From contig QCLS01000003.1 in assembly GCA_003214355.1 (NCBI GenBank), forward strand, positions 124,001 through 188,000: 64,000 nucleotides of DNA, read 5' to 3'. Below the pieces are notes generated by a model. The model had not been told where the DNA came from, made no database searches, and worked only from the letters and a program-made list of their open reading frames with translations. Made by a program: the position numbers and the translations under genes. Below are positions 1 through 7,366 of the stretch, piece after piece. The DNA comes from Prochlorococcus sp. AG-418-C09. GTDB taxonomy: Bacteria; Cyanobacteriota; Cyanobacteriia; PCC-6307; Cyanobiaceae. Each line of letters starts with the position of its first letter. Position 1 is the stretch's first letter.

Positions 1-21
1 GGCAGTGTTAATGTTTTCCAT
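1..21 (-). CDS. Possible start of a gene running off the left edge
   Basis: An ATG at 21 opens a frame of seven codons (MENINTA) to the window edge. An AATAAATA motif lies at 28..35, only six bases before this ATG, so either the transcript is nearly leaderless or the true start is beyond the edge. Too little is present to name a product. Confidence 0.3.
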
Positions 22-40
22 AATAGTTATTTATTACTAT

Positions 41-901
41 TTAAAAATAGAACCTCCAAATGCCATCGCACTTGATCCCATGACCCTGTAAGGTGATGCG
101 ATTGTCGTCTGGCATACACTTATATCTAGCGGGAGCTATCTGATGTACGATATGACCTGTGAAATATACTAGGTTCTTCTCTATATACTCCTCGAACAGT
201 GGTTCGTGATCCATCCTCTTAAGTTCTGCTGTACCAGAGTTGAAACATATCTCACCCTTGAGTCCAGACTTACTATACTTATAGCTTCCATTGTCATAGA
301 GGAACTTGTTCTTCAGCTGACTGTTCTTGTCATCGTTGTGTTGGAAGTTAAAGTTATCTATGAAGTCCTGATCCATGTCCACCCAGTCCCAGATGTACAG
401 TCCACCACCATACTTAGGCATCTCTAGTGCCAGAGTAAAGTTCAGTGTATTCTCTAGGTCATACTCCTTGAACGTCTTCCAGTAGTAGTTGTGCTCCTTG
501 TACTGTATGTCTGTGTGGATACTAGCAAGTGGTTGTGATAACCAATAGCATTCTTTATCAGTCATAGAGATCCCTTTCTTCTGACCGAACACATGGAAAC
601 CAGGATGACCTAGTTTATCATCAATGGTACAAGGATCCCCTAGTTCCTCCTCGAATCTACGACACAGAATGTCGTACAACCAAGAGAACTTCTTCTTTAA
701 TATTGGATTGATTGCCTTCCTATGTCTATGGTACATGCCTATGTTCTCTGTACCATCGAGATAAGTGACTGCTCCTAGCGTCCAGAACGGAACACGAGGG
801 GTGTGTGGTTGACCACCACTACGGTTCAACCAACATTTATCTAGACTGTGTATTATATCTACTGCTCTCTGTCTCTCTTCTTCTGTCAGGATGTTCTTCA
901 T
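41..901 (-). CDS. 2OG-Fe(II) oxygenase-like protein
   Basis: A 286-aa protein if the ATG at 901 is used. I chose this start because the frame is open to 988 but that extension would overlap the upstream gene by 77 bases; from 901 there is a 10-base gap and a GGCAGG just before the ATG. An HTD triplet (H129, D131), a distal His within GHIVH (about 250-253) and an Arg in NRITL (about 268) fit the H-x-D...H...R arrangement of Fe(II)/2-oxoglutarate dioxygenases. The substrate cannot be told. It is longer than the other oxygenases here and sits downstream of a putative head protein. Confidence 0.65.
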   Translation of the reverse strand: MKNILTEEERQRAVDIIHSLDKCWLNRSGGQPHTPRVPFWTLGAVTYLDGTENIGMYHRHRKAINPILKKKFSWLYDILCRRFEEELGDPCTIDDKLGHPGFHVFGQKKGISMTDKECYWLSQPLASIHTDIQYKEHNYYWKTFKEYDLENTLNFTLALEMPKYGGGLYIWDWVDMDQDFIDNFNFQHNDDKNSQLKNKFLYDNGSYKYSKSGLKGEICFNSGTAELKRMDHEPLFEEYIEKNLVYFTGHIVHQIAPARYKCMPDDNRITLQGHGIKCDGIWRFYF

Positions 902-911
902 CCTGCCAAAC

Positions 912-1625
912 TTACATGTTGATGAAATCTGATAGGAACTGTTTAGAGTTTCCAACGTTGTCGATCCATGCTTCTTTGTGGTCATCACTTAATTCCATAA
1001 ACTTAGTTACTACATATGCTGCTTCCTTAACAGTGATTTCTAGTTCACTATCATCATAGAAGAAGTATGTTGTAGGGTTGGTGTTAGTATCTTCGATCTG
1101 CTCTAGCATAAAGTTAAGAATGTTAGCACCATCATATGCTTCTGTCTTACCTTTATCCTTGTTAAGATTCTGTGCGATCTTCTTCTGTCTATCTTTTGCC
1201 TTACGTTGATAGTCAGCAGACTTAGCACGAGCGATTGTCTGGATCTCGTTCTTGCGGTTAGCGGCTCTCTTATCACGTTCTTGTTTCTTCTGCACCTTAC
1301 GACGCTGAGATAAGAACTTGTATGCTTGTTTAGTAGCAGCTCCAGATTCTGCTAGTTGTTCTTCGTTCATTTTCTTTTTGCGTTTAGCTAATCGTTTAAT
1401 AAGTTTACGAGCTTGCTTGCTCCTACCATCTATGTAGGTAGGATCTTTTCTCCTGTGATCCCACTGTTTACCCGCAGACTCTTGCTTCTTACGTTTCTTA
1501 GTGGCACGTTTGGAGAACTTCATGATCGGATCAAACCCTGCTATAGCACCTTGTCCTGTGACGGGGGTGTTAATAGGACCCACGTTGCCACCAAATGTTC
1601 CCATCTCAGCGAGTCCGTGGTTCAT
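912..1625 (-). CDS. Basic protein with a capsid-like N-terminal tag; putative internal head protein
   Basis: A 237-aa protein. Residues 16-33 (GPINTPVTG...GFDPIM) closely match residues 58-76 of the major capsid protein in this window (GPINTPTTG...GFDPIL). Just before it, GLAE at residues 4-7 resembles the L-x-E recognition site of T4-type prohead proteases; gp23 has LTE at 50-52 in the same relative place. Residues 36-160 are strongly Lys/Arg-rich and probably coiled, suggesting nucleic-acid contact; the C-terminal 75 residues are acidic. It lies in a run of head-associated genes and overlaps the next upstream gene by four bases. I infer a protein packaged in or attached to the capsid; its function is unknown. 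Confidence 0.7.
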   Translation of the reverse strand: MNHGLAEMGTFGGNVGPINTPVTGQGAIAGFDPIMKFSKRATKKRKKQESAGKQWDHRRKDPTYIDGRSKQARKLIKRLAKRKKKMNEEQLAESGAATKQAYKFLSQRRKVQKKQERDKRAANRKNEIQTIARAKSADYQRKAKDRQKKIAQNLNKDKGKTEAYDGANILNFMLEQIEDTNTNPTTYFFYDDSELEITVKEAAYVVTKFMELSDDHKEAWIDNVGNSKQFLSDFINM

Positions 1626-1993
1626 AATGATTTGAGTTCCTTAATGATCTGTTCGTTAATAGGTATTCGTTTGAGAGTATCAGTCTCAACTTGGGGATAG
1701 CGTTCAAGGAATATCATAATTGATTTTATGATAGACCAATACTCCTTGTCCATCTTGTAGAACAAGAGGGGAGTAGCAGCCTCATTGAACACATTATATA
1801 CTATTATAATATGATTGAGAAGTAAGTGTAACTTGACCTCTCCGTTCTTTAGATACTTGTTAATGAGACGCTTGATATATTTAAAGCGTCTCAGGTCATC
1901 TAAAAAATCTTCTTTGGTAACCGCTGAAGGATTATCATAATATTTAATAGCGAATAGGACGTAGTTGTCCTCAGTCAATTCAGTAAAATTCAT
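1622..1993 (-). CDS. Conserved small phage protein, function unknown
   Basis: A 123-aa, mainly helical protein rich in Leu, Ile and Tyr, with no membrane segment and no catalytic motif that I can see. I recognise its general type as a protein conserved in marine T4-like phages, but I know of no function. Its stop overlaps the start of the basic capsid-tag protein by four bases, so the two are probably co-translated. The upstream neighbour is an Ig-domain structural protein, which suggests a late role. Confidence 0.7.
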   Translation of the reverse strand: MNFTELTEDNYVLFAIKYYDNPSAVTKEDFLDDLRRFKYIKRLINKYLKNGEVKLHLLLNHIIIVYNVFNEAATPLLFYKMDKEYWSIIKSIMIFLERYPQVETDTLKRIPINEQIIKELKSL

Positions 1994-1996
1994 TCA

Positions 1997-2611
1997 TTAG
2001 TTGCCGTATGTGAGTGTAGCAGCTCCGTTTGTGATTACTTCTGTAGCACCCTTAGATGTAGTTATCTTACATCTGTACTTGTAACCGTCGAGTGAATCAT
2101 CACCGTAGCTACTGTAACCAAGGGTTGCTGTAGTGAAGTTAGCGTATGTGATACCTGTGTCAAGGTTAGCAGTGATGTTAGTCCATCTGTTTCCAGTGGC
2201 TGTCTGTCTCTGCCATACGTATGCGGGAGTACCAGATTGGTCAACAGATACTGTAACAGCAAATGTTCCTGCTTCACTAGAAGAAGTGGAGTTAGCAGGT
2301 TGACCAGTAATAGTAATGGTCTCTAGTACGTCTGCTCCGATTGTATCGTCGGCTTGTGTCTCAGATGCGTTAGCTTCTGGTTTAGCAATGTAAACGAGTT
2401 GCTCTGCCTTATGGCGTGTCTTACCATGACTGTCGGTGTATGTAAAATACGACCACCAGCCAGGTGCGTTGAGTCCTCTGTCCTTATTGGACTTGAGTTG
2501 TGCTTCTGTATCGTCAATAAAGACAACAGTTTTTGCTTGTGATGAGGCACCAATACCTATACCAGCTTTGGTTTTATTAGCATTGCTGTCATCATTTCCA
2601 TAAAGTGACAT
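1997..2611 (-). CDS. Virion structural protein with C-terminal Ig-like domain
   Basis: A 204-aa protein. The first ~95 residues are a soluble domain (MSLYGNDD..., with GWWSYFTY near 52-59) of a type found in marine T4-like phages. Residues ~100-204 form an Ig-like fold with the signature I-x-G-Q-P, YVWQRQ, and a late Y-x-C (YKYRCK), the same repeat style as in the 2076-aa protein at 55478..61708. A good ribosome site (AAGGAG) precedes the ATG, and a late-promoter-like AATAAATA lies 38 bases upstream. It may be a surface decoration of the head, analogous in role to T4 Hoc, but that is inference. Confidence 0.7.
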   Translation of the reverse strand: MSLYGNDDSNANKTKAGIGIGASSQAKTVVFIDDTEAQLKSNKDRGLNAPGWWSYFTYTDSHGKTRHKAEQLVYIAKPEANASETQADDTIGADVLETITITGQPANSTSSSEAGTFAVTVSVDQSGTPAYVWQRQTATGNRWTNITANLDTGITYANFTTATLGYSSYGDDSLDGYKYRCKITTSKGATEVITNGAATLTYGN

Positions 2612-2648
2612 GAGACACTATCTCCTTGTTTGTTTAATACCTATGATT

Positions 2649-2656
2649 TATTTATT
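2649..2656 (-). promoter_or_regulatory. Late promoter-like AATAAATA
   Basis: AATAAATA on the minus strand, 38 bases before the Ig-domain gene. It overlaps the stop codon of the preceding 61-aa gene. It matches the T4 late consensus TATAAATA at 7 of 8 positions and belongs to a series of similar sites before structural genes in this window. Confidence 0.5.
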
Positions 2657-2837
2657 CAAGTAGTGCTTTCTCTAGTGCTGCAACCAGTTGGTCATCTACT
2701 TTGTTACCTGATTTAGCTGCTGCTTTCTTCAGCAATCCGATAACGAACTCCTTGATTTTACCCTCTAGATCTTCGGGGATTTTGTCTACTGCTTTGTCGA
2801 TAATGTTGATAGCAATAGGTAGTAAGAATTTAGTCAT
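2652..2837 (-). CDS. Small helical protein, function unknown
   Basis: A 61-aa protein, amphipathic helical with alternating Lys and hydrophobic residues (residues 1-45) and no transmembrane run long enough to be convincing. It lies in line between the AspH-like oxygenase gene and the Ig-domain gene, all on one strand. No family recognised. Confidence 0.55.
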   Translation of the reverse strand: MTKFLLPIAINIIDKAVDKIPEDLEGKIKEFVIGLLKKAAAKSGNKVDDQLVAALEKALLE

Positions 2838-2853
2838 AATAATACAGTAATTA

Positions 2854-3555
2854 CTAATCTATATAGGGGTCTTCTAACACGAAGTCTGTGAGTTCTTCTA
2901 ACTGGTCAATGGAGTAATCAAATATGACCACGATACGATCCCTAGTGCCATTATGCTGAGCCCAATGCTTATCATTATCATAAAATCCGAAAACATTCCC
3001 TACCTCCCAAGTACGTTTGCGTCCTCTTACTGATAACCAAGCATCTGGATCTGTTACTACTGGGAAGTGTACCCGTAGAGAATCAATGTCACCGTTATGA
3101 GGATTTATCTTAGTACCTGGTGAAAGACGAGAGATTGTTGCGGACTTTAACAATTTCTTAAGGATATCCTCTTCTAAGTATGCTGCTGTCTTGGGGCAGC
3201 AACGTACGAAACTGTCATAGATCTTAGGACCTAACTCATTCATCTCTTCCAATGTAATATTAAAGAGCTTAGCAAACGATACCATCTCACTGAGTTGGTA
3301 GTCACCATCTATTGCTGTACACCCTACCTCATTGATAGGAAAGGGTATGACTCTCCAGTCACCATCCCATAGTTGTACTCGTCCTAGGTTCTTATCATCC
3401 ACCCACTTATCCATGATCCATTGATCCATCAAGTACTCATTGTCCTTGACGAATGCTAGTATCTCTGGAATTATTTCCTTATGTTTGTCTCTTAAATTAC
3501 GGTAGGAACTAAGGTTTTCTAATCTGTCCTCGTACCAAATTTTCCTCACTGCCAC
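2854..3555 (-). CDS. Aspartyl/asparaginyl beta-hydroxylase-like oxygenase
   Basis: A 233-aa protein starting with GTG at 3555. The C-terminal half carries the signature of the aspartyl/asparaginyl beta-hydroxylase family (Fe(II)/2OG-dependent): SRLSPGT then NPHNG (H153), R161-x-H163-FPV, W-x-x-G, FYDNDKH (H197), and HNGTRDRIV (R205/R207) before a short beta strand. The N-terminal ~130 residues are helical and family-specific. The family hydroxylates protein or peptide side chains in cellular organisms; the phage substrate is unknown. It overlaps the preceding 74-aa gene by 47 bases, so it may be translated by coupling. Confidence 0.8.
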   Translation of the reverse strand: MAVRKIWYEDRLENLSSYRNLRDKHKEIIPEILAFVKDNEYLMDQWIMDKWVDDKNLGRVQLWDGDWRVIPFPINEVGCTAIDGDYQLSEMVSFAKLFNITLEEMNELGPKIYDSFVRCCPKTAAYLEEDILKKLLKSATISRLSPGTKINPHNGDIDSLRVHFPVVTDPDAWLSVRGRKRTWEVGNVFGFYDNDKHWAQHNGTRDRIVVIFDYSIDQLEELTDFVLEDPYID

Positions 3556-3733
3556 ATCCCCATTGTATATTGTAAAGGCAACTGCCTATCAGCATGTCGT
3601 ACGCATTTATATATTTGTCTTGCTTATTCTCATCATACAACCAACACTGTAAACTTCCATAGTTTGCTCTTGGTACTTCTTGATCGAACCACCAATCGTA
3701 AGGTGTGTATTTGTCTGATGCTTTGTATGTCAT
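3509..3733 (-). CDS. Small protein, function unknown
   Basis: A 74-aa protein when started at the ATG at 3733, whose A is shared with the TAA stop of the upstream gene (TAATG). The upstream in-frame start at 3745 is less likely. It is rich in Trp, Tyr, Asp and Cys. It overlaps the start of the AspH-like gene by 47 bases in another frame. I considered that it might be a frameshifted N-terminus of that gene, but the oxygenase has its own full-length domain. No family recognised. Confidence 0.5.
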   Translation of the reverse strand: MTYKASDKYTPYDWWFDQEVPRANYGSLQCWLYDENKQDKYINAYDMLIGSCLYNIQWGCGSEENLVRGQIRKP

Positions 3734-4368
3734 TAACAATTCCAAGCTCTAAGTGACTTATTTATTCTTGAATCAGGATCGTTAGCAGTCTTCTTAGACG
3801 TTAACTTCTTCTTCATACCTTTCATTCTAGCACAGAAACTTGCTCTTCGCTTGTTTCCTTTCTTCTTTGATGGTGCTTTCAAGTCAGAGCCAGGATTCTC
3901 ACGTTCATAAGACTTGCGTCCCTTCTCATTGAGTCCACCCTCCTTGTTCTTGCCAGACTTCTTAGTCCAAGCAGCACCTTCTAGGATACCATCCTTGTTC
4001 ACCTTTGCTCCTTTAGGAATAGGTTTACATTTCTGGTCATCATTACAGAAGTAGTGACCTTCTTTACAGGTCTTCTTACCTTCTTCCATACTTGTTTCGT
4101 TCTTATGCTTCCAAGCAGTAGCATAAGCAATGCCTTCTTTGTCTTTAGGATAGTTCTTTTTTATATGCTTGACCATCCTAGCATACTTTTTTCCTTTTGG
4201 TGCCTCTTCCTTTACAGTTGCACAATCTTTTGTACCGTGAACAGGACACTCATCGCCTTTCTGTGTATGGTTACATGCCTCCTTTACCTTTTGCTTAGGT
4301 ACCTTGGGCATTTTCTTGTCCCCTTTGAGGTGCGGTTGAGATCCATCGGCATCGTCGATCTCAGGCAT
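3733..4368 (-). CDS. Cationic Cys/His-containing protein (DUF6321-like C-terminus)
   Basis: A 211-aa, strongly basic protein. Residues ~30-50 hold a Cys/His cluster (C-x-H...C-x-x-H...C) that could bind a metal. The C-terminal ~80 residues (GGLNEKGRKSYE..., then RINKSLRAWNC) look like a domain conserved in marine phages that databases call DUF6321; this name is from memory. With its neighbour at 4386..5588 it is probably an internal or capsid-associated head protein, judging from charge and context only. Confidence 0.6.
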   Translation of the reverse strand: MPEIDDADGSQPHLKGDKKMPKVPKQKVKEACNHTQKGDECPVHGTKDCATVKEEAPKGKKYARMVKHIKKNYPKDKEGIAYATAWKHKNETSMEEGKKTCKEGHYFCNDDQKCKPIPKGAKVNKDGILEGAAWTKKSGKNKEGGLNEKGRKSYERENPGSDLKAPSKKKGNKRRASFCARMKGMKKKLTSKKTANDPDSRINKSLRAWNC

Positions 4369-4385
4369 GATCTCAACGGGACCTA

Positions 4386-5588
4386 CTACTTTTTTTCAGT
4401 TACCTCTTTACGCCACTCAGCGAACTCTTTAACGCAGTTTGGTACTGACTTACCACCCTTCATCTTAGTTCCTTTTGCTTTATATCCCTTCCAACAACTA
4501 GGTTTCTTAGGATCTCTACCTATGTTCTTACGTGCTGTTGCTAGTGATGCTTCCTCTACTGAGCTAGGAGTACCATCACCACCTAGATCCTTATCTTTCT
4601 CCTCATCTGAATGTGGAATAACTTTTCCAGTAGAAGGATCCTTCTCATGATGCTCCTTTGCCATCGCTTTAGAGATTGCCTTTCTCTTCTTATGAAGATA
4701 CTTGTCGCTGCTATCTGTATCACCATCATTGTCTATATCTTTATCCTTTCTGTTCTTAAACTTTTTCTTTACTGCCACCTTGTTGACTGGATCAAGACTC
4801 TTCTCATCAAGAACTTCTTTGTTCTTGTCATCATTGATTGCGTGTTCATGATACTCAGACAGTGTGACGTTGAGTTCGTTGATTGATACGTTCTGCTCTA
4901 GACCATGCTCAAACATAACATCGTAGTGTGTTACTGTTCCGTCTTCGTCTAGTGTGTGCTGTTCCTTCAGACAGTTTCCTGCTCCCCACTCTGGATGCTC
5001 AACCTTAGTAGCACAAGCATGCTTAGGTTTCTTGATGGATGGTTTACCCTTTGTACCTTTTGGTTCTGCCATCTTCATGCCAGGTGCGTCACCGCCACCA
5101 ACACCTTTAGCACCGCTAGTGCCTTTAGGATTCTTGTTAGCTGTACCTTCCTTTCCGACTGGTGTCTTCTTGACTGGTGGTACTGGTGAGTACTCGTTAA
5201 GCTGATCTACTACAGCTTGAACTAGGGATTCATGGTTGTCCATCTTATCTTTTTTGGGGTCTGTTGGTATTACTTGCTTGACTTTGACTGATCCTTCTGG
5301 TTTCTGTACCTTCTGACCAGGTGTCAAGGACATAACGTATTGCCTATAGGCATCCGTACCAATTTCAAAGACTTCCTTAACGTCCTTGACCCATGTACGG
5401 AACTTTGTATCTTCAGCTGTCAAACATATAAGATAGTTAGGACCTCTACGTATGATCTTGCCAACGTGATCTTTCTCAGTGAGTACCCACTCACCTACCT
5501 TATAAATTTCTTCACGATAATATTGGTCACGGACGTTCTGATCCTTGACCTCTTTGCGTATCGTTTTGAAATCGCTGAATGATTTCAT
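4386..5588 (-). CDS. Large charged head-associated protein with CTS-like N-terminus
   Basis: A 400-aa protein using the ATG at 5588 (the TTG one codon earlier is less likely). It begins MKSFSDF, resembling the MKTF/MKTY-x-x-F start of T4 capsid-targeting sequences. Residues ~28-75 resemble a KOW-like beta barrel. A linker rich in Lys, Pro and Gly follows, then a second small beta domain (HPEWGAGNC..., ~205-250), an acidic DxDNDGDTD stretch (~288-296) that resembles a calcium-binding loop, and a basic C-terminus. A perfect TATAAATA lies 25 bases upstream, so it is probably a late virion protein. Confidence 0.65.
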   Translation of the reverse strand: MKSFSDFKTIRKEVKDQNVRDQYYREEIYKVGEWVLTEKDHVGKIIRRGPNYLICLTAEDTKFRTWVKDVKEVFEIGTDAYRQYVMSLTPGQKVQKPEGSVKVKQVIPTDPKKDKMDNHESLVQAVVDQLNEYSPVPPVKKTPVGKEGTANKNPKGTSGAKGVGGGDAPGMKMAEPKGTKGKPSIKKPKHACATKVEHPEWGAGNCLKEQHTLDEDGTVTHYDVMFEHGLEQNVSINELNVTLSEYHEHAINDDKNKEVLDEKSLDPVNKVAVKKKFKNRKDKDIDNDGDTDSSDKYLHKKRKAISKAMAKEHHEKDPSTGKVIPHSDEEKDKDLGGDGTPSSVEEASLATARKNIGRDPKKPSCWKGYKAKGTKMKGGKSVPNCVKEFAEWRKEVTEKK

Positions 5589-5612
5589 CAAACTCTAATC
5601 TTATTACAGTTT

Positions 5613-5620
5613 TATTTATA
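5613..5620 (-). promoter_or_regulatory. Late promoter TATAAATA
   Basis: A perfect match to the T4 late promoter octamer on the minus strand, 25 bases before the ATG of the 400-aa head-associated gene. It lies in the short gap after the nucleotidyltransferase gene, overlapping its last codons. Confidence 0.65.
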
Positions 5621-6167
5621 ACAGTTCTGCTATTTCATCGAATAAATTCCGCGTCTCTTTAGGTCCCAAAGCCTTTGGTATACCTTTCTTGAACCCTTCA
5701 AAGTCTCCTGCTTCAGCTGCTCTCCGCATCTTTGTACCAGATATAGCGAAGGTATCACCATCAGCATCACGTTCTCCACTAGATATCACTTCTATCTTTC
5801 TGAAGGTGTAGTCCTTACCATTATAGTTCTTGATCCACTGCATAGCCTGCACTCTGTCACTACCTACTACCATGACAGCATCATCATATCCCTGTGACTG
5901 TAGTTCTGATAGTATAGCAACGGGATCTTTAGGACCTGATCTAATTTTCTTTGACAACTGTGGGAACATCTTCTTAGCATAGTATAATTTCCTGTCAGGA
6001 GGTAGAGGATTAGATCCTTTCTTATCTACAGTCTGCGACAAGTAGATATAGTAGTCACACTTCCCTGCCTTGCTTGCTACTGCCTTGAAGTTTTCACCAT
6101 GACCTATCGTTGGAGGTTGGAACCTACCAAAGGTGAAGTACACGCATTTATAATCTATTATCTCCAT
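5616..6167 (-). CDS. Nucleotidyltransferase of the NMNAT/cytidylyltransferase fold
   Basis: A 183-aa protein. Residues 13-24 (FGRFQPPTIGHG) are the nucleotide-binding T/H-x-G-H signature of HIGH-type nucleotidyltransferases. VVGSDR (~100) and ISGTKMRRA (~142-150, the ISxTxxR motif) complete the catalytic set. Such enzymes transfer AMP or CMP to a phosphorylated acceptor such as NMN, a sugar phosphate or pantetheine phosphate; which is used here cannot be told. It overlaps the ligase-like gene by 10 bases, which suggests coupled synthesis and perhaps a shared pathway. Confidence 0.8.
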   Translation of the reverse strand: MEIIDYKCVYFTFGRFQPPTIGHGENFKAVASKAGKCDYYIYLSQTVDKKGSNPLPPDRKLYYAKKMFPQLSKKIRSGPKDPVAILSELQSQGYDDAVMVVGSDRVQAMQWIKNYNGKDYTFRKIEVISSGERDADGDTFAISGTKMRRAAEAGDFEGFKKGIPKALGPKETRNLFDEIAELL

Positions 6168-7366
6168 TGTTTTGCCAGTGTGAAGTTGATGTAAGAGAAC
6201 TCAATTCTATTTACAAGTTTGATCATGTCTCCGTTGTGATGTAACACATAGCCCTCTGGTGCGGTGACCTTGTACCCCTTGTCAGTCCGTACAAAAGTTC
6301 TAAAAGTTTCAAGGTTATCTAATGCTTCTATGACTATAGTTTTATTCTCTTGTATCTTTCTATAGAGATTGAACATAGCATGGAACGCTTGTTCATTGTC
6401 TTCCAGATATGCTAGACCATCGTATAACATCTTCCTTCTCTCTGCCTGTTTCTGTACACTCTTCATCTTATTAACTTCCTTGCCCATCTTCTCGTGATAG
6501 AACTCACCCAATGACTTGAGTGCTTTCTTAGGATCAGTGATACTACGAGACGCTTTGATCTCCGCATTGAAGAACTGTTTAAGATATGATGCTACATGAA
6601 ACTTCTTATCACCTTTCGTACCCATGTTCTCTACTAGATGATCTAAAAACTTACCAGACTTCTTACACATCTGAGCTATGATTGTGACATTAGCTTCAAA
6701 CTTTTTAAGTTTAGATGCGTCAACAGATACATCTGACATCTCTGTATCATTCTCTACTACCACCACGTTGTCAGACTTACTGAACTGTGAAGTAGGAGCA
6801 CCACCCTTTGCTGACATCGTAGTCAGTTCTTTACCAGTGTAGTGTGTATGAAATACTATTCCTATCTTTGCGTTCTTAATCTGTGTGCCTATAGGATGAT
6901 CTACTGGTATACCATAGGTGATAGTGTTAGGTGTAAACGTATATAATTTCTCACCATCTACCTCTTCCTCTTTTACATCTGAAGTGAACAACAGATCTCC
7001 CTGTACAACAGTAGGTATATTAAGATCAGGAAAATACTTGACACAGAATTTTAATTTCTCTTGTAGATCATTACTAGCATCACCGTACATAATATCTACA
7101 TCTGCTTCGTCATAACATATCTTTGGTTCTTTATTAAATACTGACTTGGTTCCCGCAAAGAACATACCATTAACAGGATGCTTACCACATACTACAGCGG
7201 GAGCACCATCCCATTTAGTCTGCATGTAACCACTGCTAGGTTTCTTACCTAACATACGAAGCATCTCTTTCATAGCAGACACAGCAGCATCACACCCATC
7301 TACTCCGTAGTTGAGCATCTCATCTTCTATATGTTCTAAGTGTTTTAGTTGAGTTATGTTTGCCAT
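6158..7366 (-). CDS. Polynucleotide ligase-like protein (lysine nucleotidyltransferase motifs)
   Basis: A 402-aa protein. Residues 51-54 are KWDG, matching ligase motif I (KxDG, with the Lys that becomes adenylylated). VVQGDLLF (~121-128) resembles motif III, EGYVL (371-375) motif IV, and IKLVNR (382-387) motif V. Motifs I and IV are about 320 residues apart, more than in most ligases, because a helical, Lys-rich section (~220-365) lies between them. Databases keep this marine-phage family as uncharacterised, as far as I recall. It shares TAATG with the nuclease-like gene upstream. A nucleic-acid ligase role is inference. Confidence 0.65.
   Translation of the reverse strand: MANITQLKHLEHIEDEMLNYGVDGCDAAVSAMKEMLRMLGKKPSSGYMQTKWDGAPAVVCGKHPVNGMFFAGTKSVFNKEPKICYDEADVDIMYGDASNDLQEKLKFCVKYFPDLNIPTVVQGDLLFTSDVKEEEVDGEKLYTFTPNTITYGIPVDHPIGTQIKNAKIGIVFHTHYTGKELTTMSAKGGAPTSQFSKSDNVVVVENDTEMSDVSVDASKLKKFEANVTIIAQMCKKSGKFLDHLVENMGTKGDKKFHVASYLKQFFNAEIKASRSITDPKKALKSLGEFYHEKMGKEVNKMKSVQKQAERRKMLYDGLAYLEDNEQAFHAMFNLYRKIQENKTIVIEALDNLETFRTFVRTDKGYKVTAPEGYVLHHNGDMIKLVNRIEFSYINFTLAKQWR

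Noticed and set aside
28-35. AATAAATA before the left-edge ATG as a late promoter
   Set aside because: It is only six bases from the ATG, too close for a normal T4 late promoter; the real gene start may be beyond the window.
3509-3745. Frameshifted N-terminus of the AspH-like oxygenase
   Set aside because: The AspH-like protein has a full domain and its own GTG start; the small frame has a TAATG-coupled start of its own, so two overlapping genes are more likely than a frameshift.
3759-3766. ATAAATA inside the DUF6321-like gene as a late promoter for the 74-aa gene
   Set aside because: It encodes RINK in the conserved C-terminus of the protein, so it may be coincidence; not enough to call.
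4054-4650. A 198-aa plus-strand frame with many hydrophobic residues that looks like a membrane protein
   Set aside because: It is opposite two Lys/Glu-rich genes; complement of Lys-rich codons gives Phe and Leu, which mimics membrane segments.
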